From Sphingomonas palustris (lineage in GTDB: Bacteria; Pseudomonadota; Alphaproteobacteria; Sphingomonadales; Sphingomonadaceae), in the NCBI GenBank assembly GCA_026225215.1, contig JAMFSI010000047.1, forward strand, positions 1-38,008: a DNA stretch of 38,008 bases. Direction: 5' to 3'. Position 1 is the stretch's first letter; the number at the start of each line of letters is the position of its first letter. Under the pieces are notes generated by a model. That model saw only the letters and a program-made list of their open reading frames with translations, searched no databases and was not told the origin of the DNA. Positions 24,757 through 33,482 of the stretch are shown here, piece by piece. A program made the translations under genes and the position numbers.

Positions 24757-25713
24757 ATGCCCGACAACAAGCAGCCCCGCGTAACTGCCGCCGAGCCGAT
24801 CGCGTTGCGCGAAGCAGCCCAGGTGCTGCGCGATGGCGGGCTGGTCGCCGTGCCCACCGAAACGGTATATGGCCTCGCCGCGCGCGCGGATAGCGAAATG
24901 GCGGTGGCGGGGATCTATCGCGCCAAAGGCCGGCCTGCGTTCAATCCGCTGATCGTGCATGTCGCCGATATTGCCGCCGCCGAGCGACTGGCGCATTTCG
25001 ATGATCGCGCGCAGGCGCTGGTGGCGCGGTTCTGGCCGGGGCCGTTGACGTTGGTGCTGCCCCGCCGCCTAGATGCTGGTTTGGCGGCAGCCGTCACTGC
25101 CGGGCTGCCAACCGTAGCGCTGCGCTGTCCAGCCCATCCGGTGATGCAGGCGTTACTTGCCCAAACGGGATTGCCCTTGGCTGCACCCTCGGCCAACCGT
25201 AGCGGTGCGATCAGCCCGAGCAGCGCCGCGCATGTCGCGATTTCACTGGGAGAGCGGGTCGATCTTATCCTGGATGGCGGCGTTTGTGCGCAAGGGATCG
25301 AATCGACGATCGTTGCCTTGTGTGCCGAAGGTGGTTGGCAAGTGCTGCGGCCTGGGCCTGTCAGCGCGGAGCAAATCGCGGAGGTGTTGGGGGCGATGCC
25401 AGAGATCGGGTCGGGCGGTGATGTGTCGCTGATCGAGGCGCCGGGCCAGTTAGCGAGCCATTACGCGCCGGGAAAACCCGTACGGTTGGAGGCGGCGGTT
25501 GCGGCAGGCGATGAATTTCATATCGGCTTTGGACCCGTAGCCGGCGACGTTACTTTGTCGGCGGAGGGGGATCTCGCGGAAGCTGCGGCCCGGCTTTATG
25601 CCTGCCTGCATAGCGGTGCGGCCTCGGCTAAGCCGCGTATTGCCGTGGCGCCCATATCCAACAGCGGCATCGGTGAAGCGATCAACGACAGACTTACCCG
25701 CGCGGCGTATTAG
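24757..25713 (+). CDS. tsaC: L-threonylcarbamoyladenylate synthase (Sua5/YrdC type)
   Basis: This 318-residue enzyme makes threonylcarbamoyl-AMP for t6A37 tRNA modification. The N-terminal YrdC domain (about 10-200) has AVPTETVYGLAA, KGRPAFNPLIVHV and LPLAAPSANRSG. A second Sua5 domain (about 220-318) begins EAPGQLASHYAPGKPV and ends GIGEAINDRLTRAA. The two-domain length matches Sua5 rather than the short E. coli TsaC. It is followed by a strong bidirectional terminator-like hairpin before convergent carD. Confidence 0.93.
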   Translation: MPDNKQPRVTAAEPIALREAAQVLRDGGLVAVPTETVYGLAARADSEMAVAGIYRAKGRPAFNPLIVHVADIAAAERLAHFDDRAQALVARFWPGPLTLVLPRRLDAGLAAAVTAGLPTVALRCPAHPVMQALLAQTGLPLAAPSANRSGAISPSSAAHVAISLGERVDLILDGGVCAQGIESTIVALCAEGGWQVLRPGPVSAEQIAEVLGAMPEIGSGGDVSLIEAPGQLASHYAPGKPVRLEAAVAAGDEFHIGFGPVAGDVTLSAEGDLAEAAARLYACLHSGAASAKPRIAVAPISNSGIGEAINDRLTRAAY

Positions 25714-25722
25714 GACCGCAAA

Positions 25723-25761
25723 AAATAAGGCGCGAGAACCAATCGGCCTCGCGCCTTATTT
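25723..25761. terminator. Bidirectional intrinsic terminator between tsaC and carD
   Basis: A perfect 14-base inverted repeat, AAATAAGGCGCGAG (25723-25736) and CTCGCGCCTTATTT (25748-25761), with an 11-base loop. The A/T-rich ends of the arms supply U-runs on either strand. It lies 10 bases after the tsaC stop and about 28 bases from the carD stop, so it can end both transcripts. Confidence 0.85.
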
Positions 25762-25789
25762 AACACAGTTAAATCAAATACTTAGTCAA

Positions 25790-26323
25790 TCAAGCCGTAG
25801 CAGTAGCCTCGTAGTATTTCGGCGCATGTTCGTTGAGAATCTCAAGAATCTTGCGCAGCGCCGCCGGCTCATCGGTCTTTTCCATCGCCGCCAATTCGCG
25901 CGCCAGCCGCGAGGAAGCGGCTTCGAAGATCTGCCGTTCGGAGTAGCTTTGCTCGGGCTGGTCATCGGCGCGGAACAAGTCGCGGGTCACTTCGGCGATC
26001 GATACGAGATCGCCCGAATTGATCTTGGCTTCATATTCCTGGGCGCGGCGCGACCACATGGTGCGCTTGACCTTGGGCTTACCCTTCAGCGTGTCCAGCG
26101 CCTCGCGCAGCGTCTTGTCCGAGGACAATTTACGCATGCCGATCGCTTCGACCTTGTTTACGGGAACGCGCAGCGTCATGCGCTCTTTCTCGAAACGCAG
26201 GACATAAAGTTCCAGATGCATGCCGGCGATTTCCTGCTCTTGCAGTTCAATCACTCGGCCAACCCCGTGCTTGGGGTAAACGACGTAATCACCAACATCG
26301 AAGGCATGAGCCTTGGCGTTCAT
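25790..26323 (-). CDS. carD: CarD family transcriptional regulator (CdnL-like)
   Basis: This 177-residue protein has the N-terminal RNA-polymerase-interacting domain (about residues 8-65: FDVGDYVVYPKHGVGRVIELQ, LRVPVNKVEAIGMRKL). A helical C-terminal DNA-binding domain follows (RRAQEYEAKINSGDLVSIAEVTRDL, YSERQIFEAA). CarD/CdnL binds the beta subunit and stabilises open promoter complexes, mainly at rRNA and growth genes. An AAAGGA ribosome-binding site precedes ATG 26323. The 407-base upstream gap probably holds its promoter. It lies just downstream of fdxA in the same direction. Confidence 0.93.
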   Translation of the reverse strand: MNAKAHAFDVGDYVVYPKHGVGRVIELQEQEIAGMHLELYVLRFEKERMTLRVPVNKVEAIGMRKLSSDKTLREALDTLKGKPKVKRTMWSRRAQEYEAKINSGDLVSIAEVTRDLFRADDQPEQSYSERQIFEAASSRLARELAAMEKTDEPAALRKILEILNEHAPKYYEATATA

Positions 26324-26730
26324 TTATCGTCCTTTCATTAGACCCGAACCGGCGCATTCAGCGCCAACCGCATGAATCCCCAACCCAACCTTAACCTTGC
26401 TGAAAAGTGGCGCGAAGCATCAGAGCGACCATCTGTCGTGATCCGGCCTTTCATGCGTGGTTGCCCAATTTTGCGACTGAGCGCATACCGGATGAGCGGA
26501 GGCTCCGGCTGCTGACAGCCTATATAACACTGCTGTAACAAAATTGCCAGTCCTGATAACGGCCCAGCGCGCGCAGGATCAAACCGTTTTCGCGCCGCGG
26601 CCAAGTGACCGCAGCGTCTCGTGTCATTTGGGTGACAGGTAGGAGCGCGGCAAACGTTCGCGCTGCCGGGAAAACACAGCTGGTCTGCGAGGGCCTACCG
26701 ACCCTCGCATTCAATTCCGGCCGCTAAAAA
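26324..26730 (-). other. 407-base gap upstream of carD and downstream of fdxA
   Basis: No credible gene is visible; the short open frames here lack family features or good ribosome-binding sites. It holds a palindrome at 26686-26709 (separate entry) just beyond the fdxA stop. A small inverted repeat TGTCA-N6-TGACA lies around 26624-26639. An AT-rich part around 26519-26545 contains TATATA on the minus strand and could be a carD promoter -10, without a good -35. The length before carD suggests a long leader or several promoters. Confidence 0.4.
26686..26709 (-). terminator. Palindrome after fdxA, TGCGAGGG...CCCTCGCA
   Basis: A perfect 8-base stem with an 8-base loop (CCTACCGA on the plus strand) lies about 22 bases past the fdxA stop. 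The arm GCGAGGG/CCCTCGC is the same as hairpin 2 of repeat copies B and C. No U-run follows directly, so it may be a factor-dependent terminator or a mobile palindrome fragment. Confidence 0.5.
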
Positions 26731-27069
26731 TCAGTCGCCCTCGCCGGGTGCTTCCGAAAACAGCTTTTCGAACTTTCCTTCAACGCCCTTGAATTCGTCA
26801 GCGTCGGCCGGCGATTCCTTCTTGGCGGTGATATTGGGCCATTCCGCCGAGAATTTGGTATTCAGTTCCAGCCACTGCTCAAGGCCACCCTCGGTATCGG
26901 GCAGGATCGCTTCGGCCGGGCATTCGGGCTCGCAGACGCCGCAGTCGATGCATTCGCTGGGATTGATGACGAGCATGTTTTCGCCCTCATAGAAGCAATC
27001 CACGGGGCATACCTCGACGCAATCCATATATTTGCAGCGAATACAGGCGTCAGTGACGACATAGGTCAT
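26731..27069 (-). CDS. fdxA: 7Fe ferredoxin FdxA
   Basis: This 112-residue ferredoxin begins [29 protein letters not shown], with cysteines spaced for a [3Fe-4S] plus [4Fe-4S] set. A second group [16 protein letters not shown] follows. The rest (about 60-112) is an acidic helical tail typical of the Azotobacter-type FdI/FdxA in proteobacteria. It carries low-potential electrons in the cytosol; the partner is unknown. Its ATG overlaps the stop of the S4 gene by four bases (ATGA), so helicase, S4 and fdxA are likely one operon. Confidence 0.93.
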   Translation of the reverse strand: MTYVVTDACIRCKYMDCVEVCPVDCFYEGENMLVINPSECIDCGVCEPECPAEAILPDTEGGLEQWLELNTKFSAEWPNITAKKESPADADEFKGVEGKFEKLFSEAPGEGD

Positions 27070-27389
27070 GGCTGCGGGTTCCCTTTTGTGGCAGCTTCAG
27101 TCTCGGGTGCGCCTATGGGAAAAGCGTGCGCCTCGTCAAGCACGCGATAGCAGGCCTGGGCTTCAAAAGCGGGGCCGCGCCGCGTTGGCACGGTCAATAT
27201 CTCGATTACGCGGATAGTGGGCTCTAACGGCAACACTAGCCGGTCACCCGCTGCCACCCCTTGGGCACAGCGGATGACGCGCTGGCCATTGAGCCGGACA
27301 TGGCCTTGTTCGATCACGCTTTGGGCTAACCCGCGCGTTTTGACGAAGCGCAGAAACCACAGCAATTTGTCGATGCGGATCGCGGTCAT
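27066..27389 (-). CDS. S4-domain RNA-binding protein (Hsp15-like)
   Basis: This 107-residue protein has an S4 RNA-binding domain at about residues 1-60: [35 protein letters not shown] (given in parts, core [11 protein letters not shown] and [10 protein letters not shown]), then a [11 protein letters not shown] strand. It resembles Hsp15, which binds 50S subunits carrying stalled nascent chains, but lacks the long basic end of the E. coli protein. ATG 27389 is chosen because the frame further upstream is antisense-like and overlaps the helicase. It sits between the Suv3-like helicase (20 bases upstream) and fdxA. Confidence 0.88.
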   Translation of the reverse strand: MTAIRIDKLLWFLRFVKTRGLAQSVIEQGHVRLNGQRVIRCAQGVAAGDRLVLPLEPTIRVIEILTVPTRRGPAFEAQACYRVLDEAHAFPIGAPETEAATKGNPQP

Positions 27390-27408
27390 GTCGGCAATGT
27401 CGCCTGGT

Positions 27409-29997
27409 TCATGCGACGAGCCTGGCCAATGCCGCAAAGGCGCCATGGGGCGGTGGCGGCGGCAGCACTGTATCGCGCCGTGCCGGCTGCCAGCGCCAGA
27501 CCAGCGGTCGGGGCGGCCCCAACGCATCCTTGGCCAGTTGCCGGGACATGATCGGATGAAACCCGGCGAGGCGCAGCAAATGGGCATAAGCGGCGGTGCT
27601 CAAGCCGATCGCCAGTGCAGGTTGGGGATCGAGGACGAACGGCCGTCGGCCAGAGGCCACGCGGCGGGCATGGGCCTCGCGCAGCAGCGTGTCCGCTCGG
27701 TCGATGCGGAGCAACTGCGTGCCGAGCAAGCGGTAGCCGATAGGAATTTCGACGGGTGGCGCGGCATTGTCCGGGCGCGATGTCTTGCCGCTACCAGGTA
27801 GCACGGGTGCCATCGTCGCTGCGATCGGTGGGGGCGACTGGTTGTTCACCACCGCCAATTGCCGCCACATCCGCAACGGTCCGGCGCGCAGTAATGCCGG
27901 GTGATAGAGGTCGAGTGCGCCGATCCGCAAGCCCAGCCGCCGCAAGCCGTCACGCTGGCGGGGATCGAGCCGGTCCAGCCCCGAATCGACGCGGGGCAGG
28001 ACGCCGCCACTTTCGGTGAGGCGAATCAACAATGCACGCAACTCGGGGCCGGCGAGAGGATCGATGCTGGCCGTCGCGATCCGGCGCAGCGGCGCGAGTA
28101 TTCGCAATTGGTGCTCCAGCCAGCCGCTCAGCGCAGCCAGCAATTCGCTGCGAACAGCGTCGGGCAATAGGTTGAGTGCGCTGGCCGCCGCGATCTGCGG
28201 TCCGATCAAGCCCCGCCCGCGCATGAGGCGGGCCAGTTCCTGGCCTTGCCAGCGGATGGTGCCGTCGCTCAGTTGCAGATCGGCAGTGTCGTGCGCCGTG
28301 CAGCGATCGATGACCGCGCGGGCTCTTTCGGCGAGCAATGCCGGTAAATGCCGCTCGGCGGCGGCGAGCAGCAGCTTGCGATCGGTGTGACCGGCCTTGG
28401 CGTCGACGATAAAACGAAAACCCGCCAATTCCCCGATCGATTCGCCGTCGACGAGGACCGTATCGCCCTCAAGTTGCACCGGGAGCAGCGCCGCGTCCGG
28501 CCCCCATTTCTTCATCAGCACGGCGGTGCGGCGATTGACAAAACGCTCGATCAACCGCGCATGCAAGGCATCCGACAGCCGCGCCTCGACGGCGCGAGCC
28601 CGCGCCGCCATTTCCTCGTGAGCCAGCACCCAATCGGGCCGTTGGGTGATGTAGGACCAGCTGCGGATCGCGGCGATCCGGCCCTGCAAAGTATCGATAT
28701 CGCCGGTCACCGTATCGAGCTGGGCGATGGCATGCGGCGCGTGATCGGAGGCGAGGGGGCCATGCCGCAATTCCTGCCACAGCTGCGCGACGAAGCGCGA
28801 ATGGGTTTCGGCGCCGTGCTGGCGAAAATCGGGCAGCGAACAGACTTGCCAGAAACGGCGCAGCTGCGCGGGCGATCGCAAATTGCCGGCGATGTCCACA
28901 TCTTCGGCCAAGCGCTTCAGCACGGCCAGATCGATGGCTTCGGGCGCAGGCAGCAAGCCGGGCTCGTATGGCGGTGTTTCGAGATCCCCGATCAGCATGT
29001 CGAGATTTTCGAAACGCGGTTCGGCGTTGCGCCAATACAGCGCAGTCAGCGGCGGGAAGCGGTTTTCCTCGATGGCGTAGATTTCTTGCGCGGTGAATTC
29101 GGCATCATGGCCGCCGCCCGACAGCGTGCCGAAGCTGCCGTCGCGCTGGTGTCGCCCGGCGCGCCCGGCGATCTGCGCCATTTCGGCGGTGGTCAGTCGT
29201 CGCTGGCGCTGGCCATCGAATTTGCTGAGCCCGGCGAAGGCGACGTGATTGACATCGAGGTTGAGCCCCATGCCGATCGCGTCGGTCGCCACCAGATAAT
29301 CGACTTCGCCCGATTGATAGAGCGCCACCTGGGCGTTGCGCGTCTGCGGGGACAGCGCACCCATCACCACCGCCGCGCCGCCGCGAAACCGGCGCAGCAT
29401 TTCGGCCACCGCATAGACTTGCGCTGCCGAGAAGGCGACGATGACACTACGCGGCGCCAGGCGTGACAATTTGCAGGAACCGGTGTGGCTTAGCGTCGAG
29501 AAGCGCGGCCGGCTGACGATCTCCGCTTCGGGCACCAGCTGGCGCACCATCGGCGCCAGTGTCGCTGCCCCCAGGATCATCGTCTCCTCGCGGCCGCGCA
29601 GATGGAGCAGTCGGTCGGTGAAGACATGCCCGCGCTCACGGTCGGCGCTCAACTGAGCTTCATCGAGCGCTACAAAGGCGAGATCGGCAAAGCGCCGTGG
29701 CCCTGCGCTGTTGCGCACCGGCATCGCCTCGGTCGTGCACAGGTGCCAGCGTGCGTCCTTGGGCTCGATGCGTTCCTCGCCGGTGATCAGTGCGACCCGG
29801 TTGGCGCCCTTGATCGCGCAAACCCGGTCATAAACCTCGCGCGCCAACAGCCGTAGGGGAAAGCCGATGGCGCCGCTCGAATGGGCGCAAAGTCGTTCGA
29901 TGGCGAGATGGGTCTTGCCGGTGTTCGTTGGCCCGAGCACGGCCTTGATCCGGCTGTCCGATGGTTCGCGAGGGCGGGCGGGCAGGGATGAGGGCAT
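27409..29997 (-). CDS. Suv3-like ATP-dependent RNA/DNA helicase
   Basis: This 862-residue superfamily 2 helicase has motif I GPTNTGKT at residues 22-29, motif II DEAQ at 112-115, and motif VI QIAGRAGR at 275-282 preceded by TDAIGMGLNLDVNH (motif V). The DEAQ and QIAGRAGRH forms are typical of the mitochondrial Suv3 and bacterial MgpS-like group, which unwinds structured RNA. The long C-terminal part (about 320-862) is helix-rich with no recognised catalytic domain. ATG 29997 was chosen; TTG 30036 would add 13 residues. It forms a unit with S4 and fdxA genes. A link to RNA turnover is family-based inference. Confidence 0.9.
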   Translation of the reverse strand: MPSSLPARPREPSDSRIKAVLGPTNTGKTHLAIERLCAHSSGAIGFPLRLLAREVYDRVCAIKGANRVALITGEERIEPKDARWHLCTTEAMPVRNSAGPRRFADLAFVALDEAQLSADRERGHVFTDRLLHLRGREETMILGAATLAPMVRQLVPEAEIVSRPRFSTLSHTGSCKLSRLAPRSVIVAFSAAQVYAVAEMLRRFRGGAAVVMGALSPQTRNAQVALYQSGEVDYLVATDAIGMGLNLDVNHVAFAGLSKFDGQRQRRLTTAEMAQIAGRAGRHQRDGSFGTLSGGGHDAEFTAQEIYAIEENRFPPLTALYWRNAEPRFENLDMLIGDLETPPYEPGLLPAPEAIDLAVLKRLAEDVDIAGNLRSPAQLRRFWQVCSLPDFRQHGAETHSRFVAQLWQELRHGPLASDHAPHAIAQLDTVTGDIDTLQGRIAAIRSWSYITQRPDWVLAHEEMAARARAVEARLSDALHARLIERFVNRRTAVLMKKWGPDAALLPVQLEGDTVLVDGESIGELAGFRFIVDAKAGHTDRKLLLAAAERHLPALLAERARAVIDRCTAHDTADLQLSDGTIRWQGQELARLMRGRGLIGPQIAAASALNLLPDAVRSELLAALSGWLEHQLRILAPLRRIATASIDPLAGPELRALLIRLTESGGVLPRVDSGLDRLDPRQRDGLRRLGLRIGALDLYHPALLRAGPLRMWRQLAVVNNQSPPPIAATMAPVLPGSGKTSRPDNAAPPVEIPIGYRLLGTQLLRIDRADTLLREAHARRVASGRRPFVLDPQPALAIGLSTAAYAHLLRLAGFHPIMSRQLAKDALGPPRPLVWRWQPARRDTVLPPPPPHGAFAALARLVA

Positions 29998-30221
29998 CTC
30001 AGGTGCTAATCTGGCATCGCCGATGCCGCCTCGCAAGACCCGGCCCTTCAGTCATCAACACGCTATGCATGCCCTTTCCCAAAAAATTCGCTGCTTGGTT
30101 AGGTGAAGTTTAACCATGTCTCGCGCAAACCGCCTGGTCTGGGAACCTGTATCCCGGCTTGGTCCCTCGGGGCACCATTCCGCAGGGGATTGATTTGTAC
30201 TGGGGTCGCATCGAAGTTGAC

Positions 30222-31802
30222 ATGGCAGACGCCGTTCCGGCGAACTTCGCCGGGCTCGGCGATGGCCAACTGTCGGTTGCCGCCAAGTTTATCGATGCCG
30301 CACCAGTAGCACGCCCCCAACCAGGCCGCTCATTCGCCGATCATCGATCCGGGCCATGGAAACGCTTGCTTGCTTGGCTTGGCAGCTTCGATTTCGCACT
30401 CGACCTTGCCGAGGACATCGGCAGTGCCCGGTGGCGGCGCGGATTCGGGGTGATGGTAGCGCTGATGGTCTGCGCGCTGACCTTCTGGCCCAACTGGTCG
30501 CCGTTGCAAGCGGCTTCCGCCGCACGTATCGATACCCCGGCACAAGCCGAATTCCGTAGCCAGACCTTGCCACCGCTGGGTTTTGCCGCGCGCGAAACCC
30601 GATCCAATCCCCAGGCCAATGCTGCACCGGGCGCGACGATGGTGGCGATCGCTGCCGCGCCCGATCGCCCGCGCGTCGATTTGGCGACGACCCTGGGCCA
30701 GGGCGATAGCCTCGGCCGGATGCTGCAACGAGTGGGTGTGGGCTCGGGTGACGCCGAGCGGGTCAGCAATCTGGTTGCGGGCGCAGTGCCGCTGGCGGAT
30801 ATCGCGCCGGGCACCCGGTTCGCTATCACGCTGGGCGCCCGTGACGGCCCCGGCGAGCCGCGCCCAGTCGATCACATCGCCTTTCGCGCCCGTTTCGATC
30901 TTGCGCTCGATCTCACCCGCAATGGCTCGGCGCTGGGGCTGAGCAGCAAGGCAATCGCGGTGGACGAAACCCCGCTGCGGATTCGCGGGCTGGCGGGCAG
31001 CAGTCTCTTCCTATCGGCGCGCGCCGCCGGCGTGCCGGTCGGCGCGATCCAGCAATATCTGCAGACGCTCGATGCCCATATGAGCCTCGATGCAGTGCAG
31101 CCGAGCGATACTTTCGACCTCATCACCGCGTACAAGCGCTCTGCCGCCGGTGAAGCCGAGGCGGGTAATCTGCTCTACGCCGGGCTCGAACGGCAGGGGC
31201 ATCAGGAGCTGCAATTGCTGCGCTGGGGCGATCAGGGCGAGTTCCTCGGCTCGGGCGAGATGGACCAGGGCGGCGGCGCCACCAGCCTGATCATGCCGGT
31301 GGCGCACGGCCATATCACTTCGCTCTATGGCATGCGCTTTCACCCGATCCTGGGCTATACCCGGATGCATGCGGGCGTCGATTTCGGCGCGCCTTACGGC
31401 TCACCGATCTATGCCGTGGCCGATGGTTTCGTCTCCTTTGCCGGGGTGCATGGCGGCCATGGCAATTATGTTCGTCTCGAACACGGTAGCGGTCTCGGCT
31501 CGGGCTATGGCCATATGAGCCGGATTGCGGTCTCGCCCGGCATGCGCGTGCATGCGGGCGAAGTGATCGGCTATGTCGGTTCGACCGGCCTGTCGACCGG
31601 GCCGCATCTCCATTACGAAGTCTATCGCGATGGCCATACCGTCGATCCGCTCTCGGTGCATTTCGCGATGCACGCCGGCGTCGATCATGCCACCCAGGCG
31701 GCGTTCAAGGCACGGCTGGCGAAGCTGTTGCTGGTCAAGCCCGGTGCGGCGCTGAGCCCGCTGGGGAGTGGCAGGTCTCCAGCTTTCGCTGGCCCTCGCT
31801 AA
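30222..31802 (+). CDS. M23 family metallopeptidase (MepM-like peptidoglycan DD-endopeptidase)
   Basis: This 526-residue protein has a cytosolic lead, one transmembrane segment (about 75-95, GFGVMVALMVCALTFW) and a periplasmic part. An OapA/LysM-like region follows (GQGDSLGRMLQRVGVG, AGSSLFLSARAAGVP), then a C-terminal LytM (M23) domain. The zinc site is complete: H383 and D387 in HAGVDFG, and H462 and H464 in HLHYE. The enzyme would cut peptidoglycan cross-links for growth. The start is uncertain: TTG 30159 or TTG 30195 are also in frame and the ATG has no clear Shine-Dalgarno. It ends two bases before the next minus-strand gene. Confidence 0.87.
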   Translation: MADAVPANFAGLGDGQLSVAAKFIDAAPVARPQPGRSFADHRSGPWKRLLAWLGSFDFALDLAEDIGSARWRRGFGVMVALMVCALTFWPNWSPLQAASAARIDTPAQAEFRSQTLPPLGFAARETRSNPQANAAPGATMVAIAAAPDRPRVDLATTLGQGDSLGRMLQRVGVGSGDAERVSNLVAGAVPLADIAPGTRFAITLGARDGPGEPRPVDHIAFRARFDLALDLTRNGSALGLSSKAIAVDETPLRIRGLAGSSLFLSARAAGVPVGAIQQYLQTLDAHMSLDAVQPSDTFDLITAYKRSAAGEAEAGNLLYAGLERQGHQELQLLRWGDQGEFLGSGEMDQGGGATSLIMPVAHGHITSLYGMRFHPILGYTRMHAGVDFGAPYGSPIYAVADGFVSFAGVHGGHGNYVRLEHGSGLGSGYGHMSRIAVSPGMRVHAGEVIGYVGSTGLSTGPHLHYEVYRDGHTVDPLSVHFAMHAGVDHATQAAFKARLAKLLLVKPGAALSPLGSGRSPAFAGPR

Positions 31803-31804
31803 AT

Positions 31805-32359
31805 CTACTTCGCTGGAGCCGGTTGGCCCGCGTCCTGTTGATCCTGCTTCTGCTGCTGGGCTTTTTCAGCAGCCTCCACTCGGGATTGGGTCGCGGCGGC
31901 TTCCGAATCGATGGTGGCCTCGCGCTTGGCCCGTTCCTGGGCGACCATCTCGCTGAAATGCACGTCCGAATTGTTGCGCTTTTCGGCATAGGCATTGGCG
32001 ATGAAATTATGCATGCAGCCCGTGAAGCCGCCCGCGCCCACCGGGGAGCAGCTCTGCGTGCCGGTGGCGCCCACCGTCTCATAAGCGCTGACCTTGTTGG
32101 TCCAGGCTTCATTCTGCGGCGAGGGGTGGTCGCGCAAGCCTTCGGGGATGCGATAGCGCTCGCTCTCGGGTTTGCGGGCGCAGACCGTGATCTCGCCCCC
32201 CTGGGAGGCGGGGCAGGAATCATTGCCGTAGACGATGACCAGATTCATCTTGTCGGAGTCGTCCGCAGCAGCTTGCGCGACGGCCGGTGAGGCTAACGGG
32301 ATGGCGCTTGCAAACGTGCTGACCAACAAGGCTGCGGCAAACTGGATCGAACGCGACAT
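31805..32359 (-). CDS. Secreted hypothetical protein
   Basis: This 184-residue protein has a signal peptide at about residues 1-29 (core QFAAALLVSTFASAIPLASPAVAQA). The mature part has NLVIVYGNDSCPASQGGEITVCARKPESERYRIP. A second cysteine pair lies around SCSPVGAGGFTGC, and the end is a charged Glu/Gln/Lys-rich helix. Two disulfides in the periplasm are plausible. I recognise no named family, though the GGEITVCARKPE...YRIPE pattern recurs in alphaproteobacterial secreted proteins as I remember. It is downstream of coq7 on the same strand by 107 bases. Confidence 0.75.
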   Translation of the reverse strand: MSRSIQFAAALLVSTFASAIPLASPAVAQAAADDSDKMNLVIVYGNDSCPASQGGEITVCARKPESERYRIPEGLRDHPSPQNEAWTNKVSAYETVGATGTQSCSPVGAGGFTGCMHNFIANAYAEKRNNSDVHFSEMVAQERAKREATIDSEAAATQSRVEAAEKAQQQKQDQQDAGQPAPAK

Positions 32360-32466
32360 CGATATGCTCCATGAGATGCGAGTGCCTATGGCACGATATA
32401 GGAGCGCCTGGCACTGAATATTAGGTGAAGCCTTCAGGCGAAGTTTCGTTCCGTTGATTTGGCCGT

Positions 32467-32985
32467 TCAAATCCGGCGCGACAAGCCGATCGCGGCGCGG
32501 CAACCCAGCCGGATTGCTGCGGACAACAGCGGATAGGCCGGGGCTTGCTCCGCTCCCGCCGCCAGCGCGGTTTCGCGATGCTCACGCTCTTCCTCACGCG
32601 CGGCAGTGATCAGCGCGGTCAGTTCGGGATCGTCGCTGCCGATCTCTTCGAGCTGGCTGGTATAGTGCCGGTCGATTTCCGTCTCGATCGCAGCAGTGCA
32701 AGCCATCGCCGCTTCGGGCGAGACCAGCGCGGTGGCCGCGCCCAGCGCGTAACCGGCGATATGCCACAGCGGCTGCAGCAGGGTCGGCCGTACTCCGCGC
32801 GCCGCGAGCAGCGCATCGAAATCGCGGCGATGCGCTTCTTCCTGCGCGGCCATCGTCAGCAGCTTGTCCGCGCCTGGCCCACGCGATCCCATCACGGCCA
32901 GTTGCCCGGCGTAAATGCGGACAGCGCCGTATTCGCCGGCCTGATCGACGCGAATCATGCTGTTGGTTTTGGCGGGAGCGTTCAT
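32467..32985 (-). CDS. coq7: Demethoxyubiquinone hydroxylase, Coq7 family
   Basis: This 172-residue di-iron enzyme hydroxylates the last ring position in ubiquinone synthesis. Iron ligands are visible: E18 in QAGEYGAV, E49-x-x-H52 in AAQEEAHRRD, Glu at about 101-103, and E133-x-x-H136 in EEREHRE. The fold is a four-helix bundle bound to the inner membrane surface. The short alphaproteobacterial form matches Coq7 rather than UbiF. The ATG overlaps the dsbB stop (32982-32985), so the two are co-transcribed. Confidence 0.92.
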   Translation of the reverse strand: MNAPAKTNSMIRVDQAGEYGAVRIYAGQLAVMGSRGPGADKLLTMAAQEEAHRRDFDALLAARGVRPTLLQPLWHIAGYALGAATALVSPEAAMACTAAIETEIDRHYTSQLEEIGSDDPELTALITAAREEEREHRETALAAGAEQAPAYPLLSAAIRLGCRAAIGLSRRI

Positions 32986-33482
32986 GCGGCGCGCCTTTTC
33001 CCCTTGGCCAGCAGGGCAAAGATCACCCCCGCCGCCAGTCCCGAGATCAGAAAGTTGAAGCCCGCCAGCGAAATCCCCAGCACCTTCCACTGGATCTCGT
33101 CGCAGCGTATCGTCGGCGCGGCCATGATTGCGGCCAGCGGATCGCCGCCGCCGAACTTCACTTCGCTGGTGCAGGCGGTAAAGCCTTGCCACCAGTGATA
33201 CTCGACCCCGGCGTGATAGCCCGCGATCAATGCCGAGGCGGCGATGCCCAGCCCGGCCAGTGCAACCAGTGCGGTTTGCAAACCGGGTTGCTTACCCGCG
33301 ATCAGCGCCAGCACGGCAAAACCCAGCGCGGCGATATGGGCATAGCGCTGCCACCAGCACATCTCGCAGGGAAACAGGCCGCCCCATAGCTGAAACGACC
33401 ACGCTCCCGCCAGCAACGCCAGCGGGACGACGATCGCGATGACATTGGCCTGCCGTAGCGAAGCATTATTCGGCGTGGCCAC
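32982..33482 (-). CDS. dsbB: Disulfide bond formation protein B
   Basis: This 166-residue inner membrane protein has four hydrophobic helices (about 13-33, 48-63, 68-90 and 138-160). It has the two redox pairs, C39/C42 in PCEMCWWQRY and C104/C127 in the long periplasmic loop. DsbB re-oxidises DsbA and passes electrons to ubiquinone, a fitting neighbour for Coq7. The start overlaps the end of ctpA by 17 bases. The usual Trp-Gln-Arg-Tyr after the first pair is kept. Confidence 0.93.
   Translation of the reverse strand: MATPNNASLRQANVIAIVVPLALLAGAWSFQLWGGLFPCEMCWWQRYAHIAALGFAVLALIAGKQPGLQTALVALAGLGIAASALIAGYHAGVEYHWWQGFTACTSEVKFGGGDPLAAIMAAPTIRCDEIQWKVLGISLAGFNFLISGLAAGVIFALLAKGKRRAA

Noticed and set aside
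26533..26550. Sigma-54-like TGGCA...TTACA on the minus strand upstream of carD
   Set aside because: The essential GC of the -12 element is not present.
28348..29466. 372-codon open frame antisense to the helicase
   Set aside because: High GC and codon bias of the real minus-strand gene create long antisense frames; no family motif, while the minus frame has all helicase motifs.
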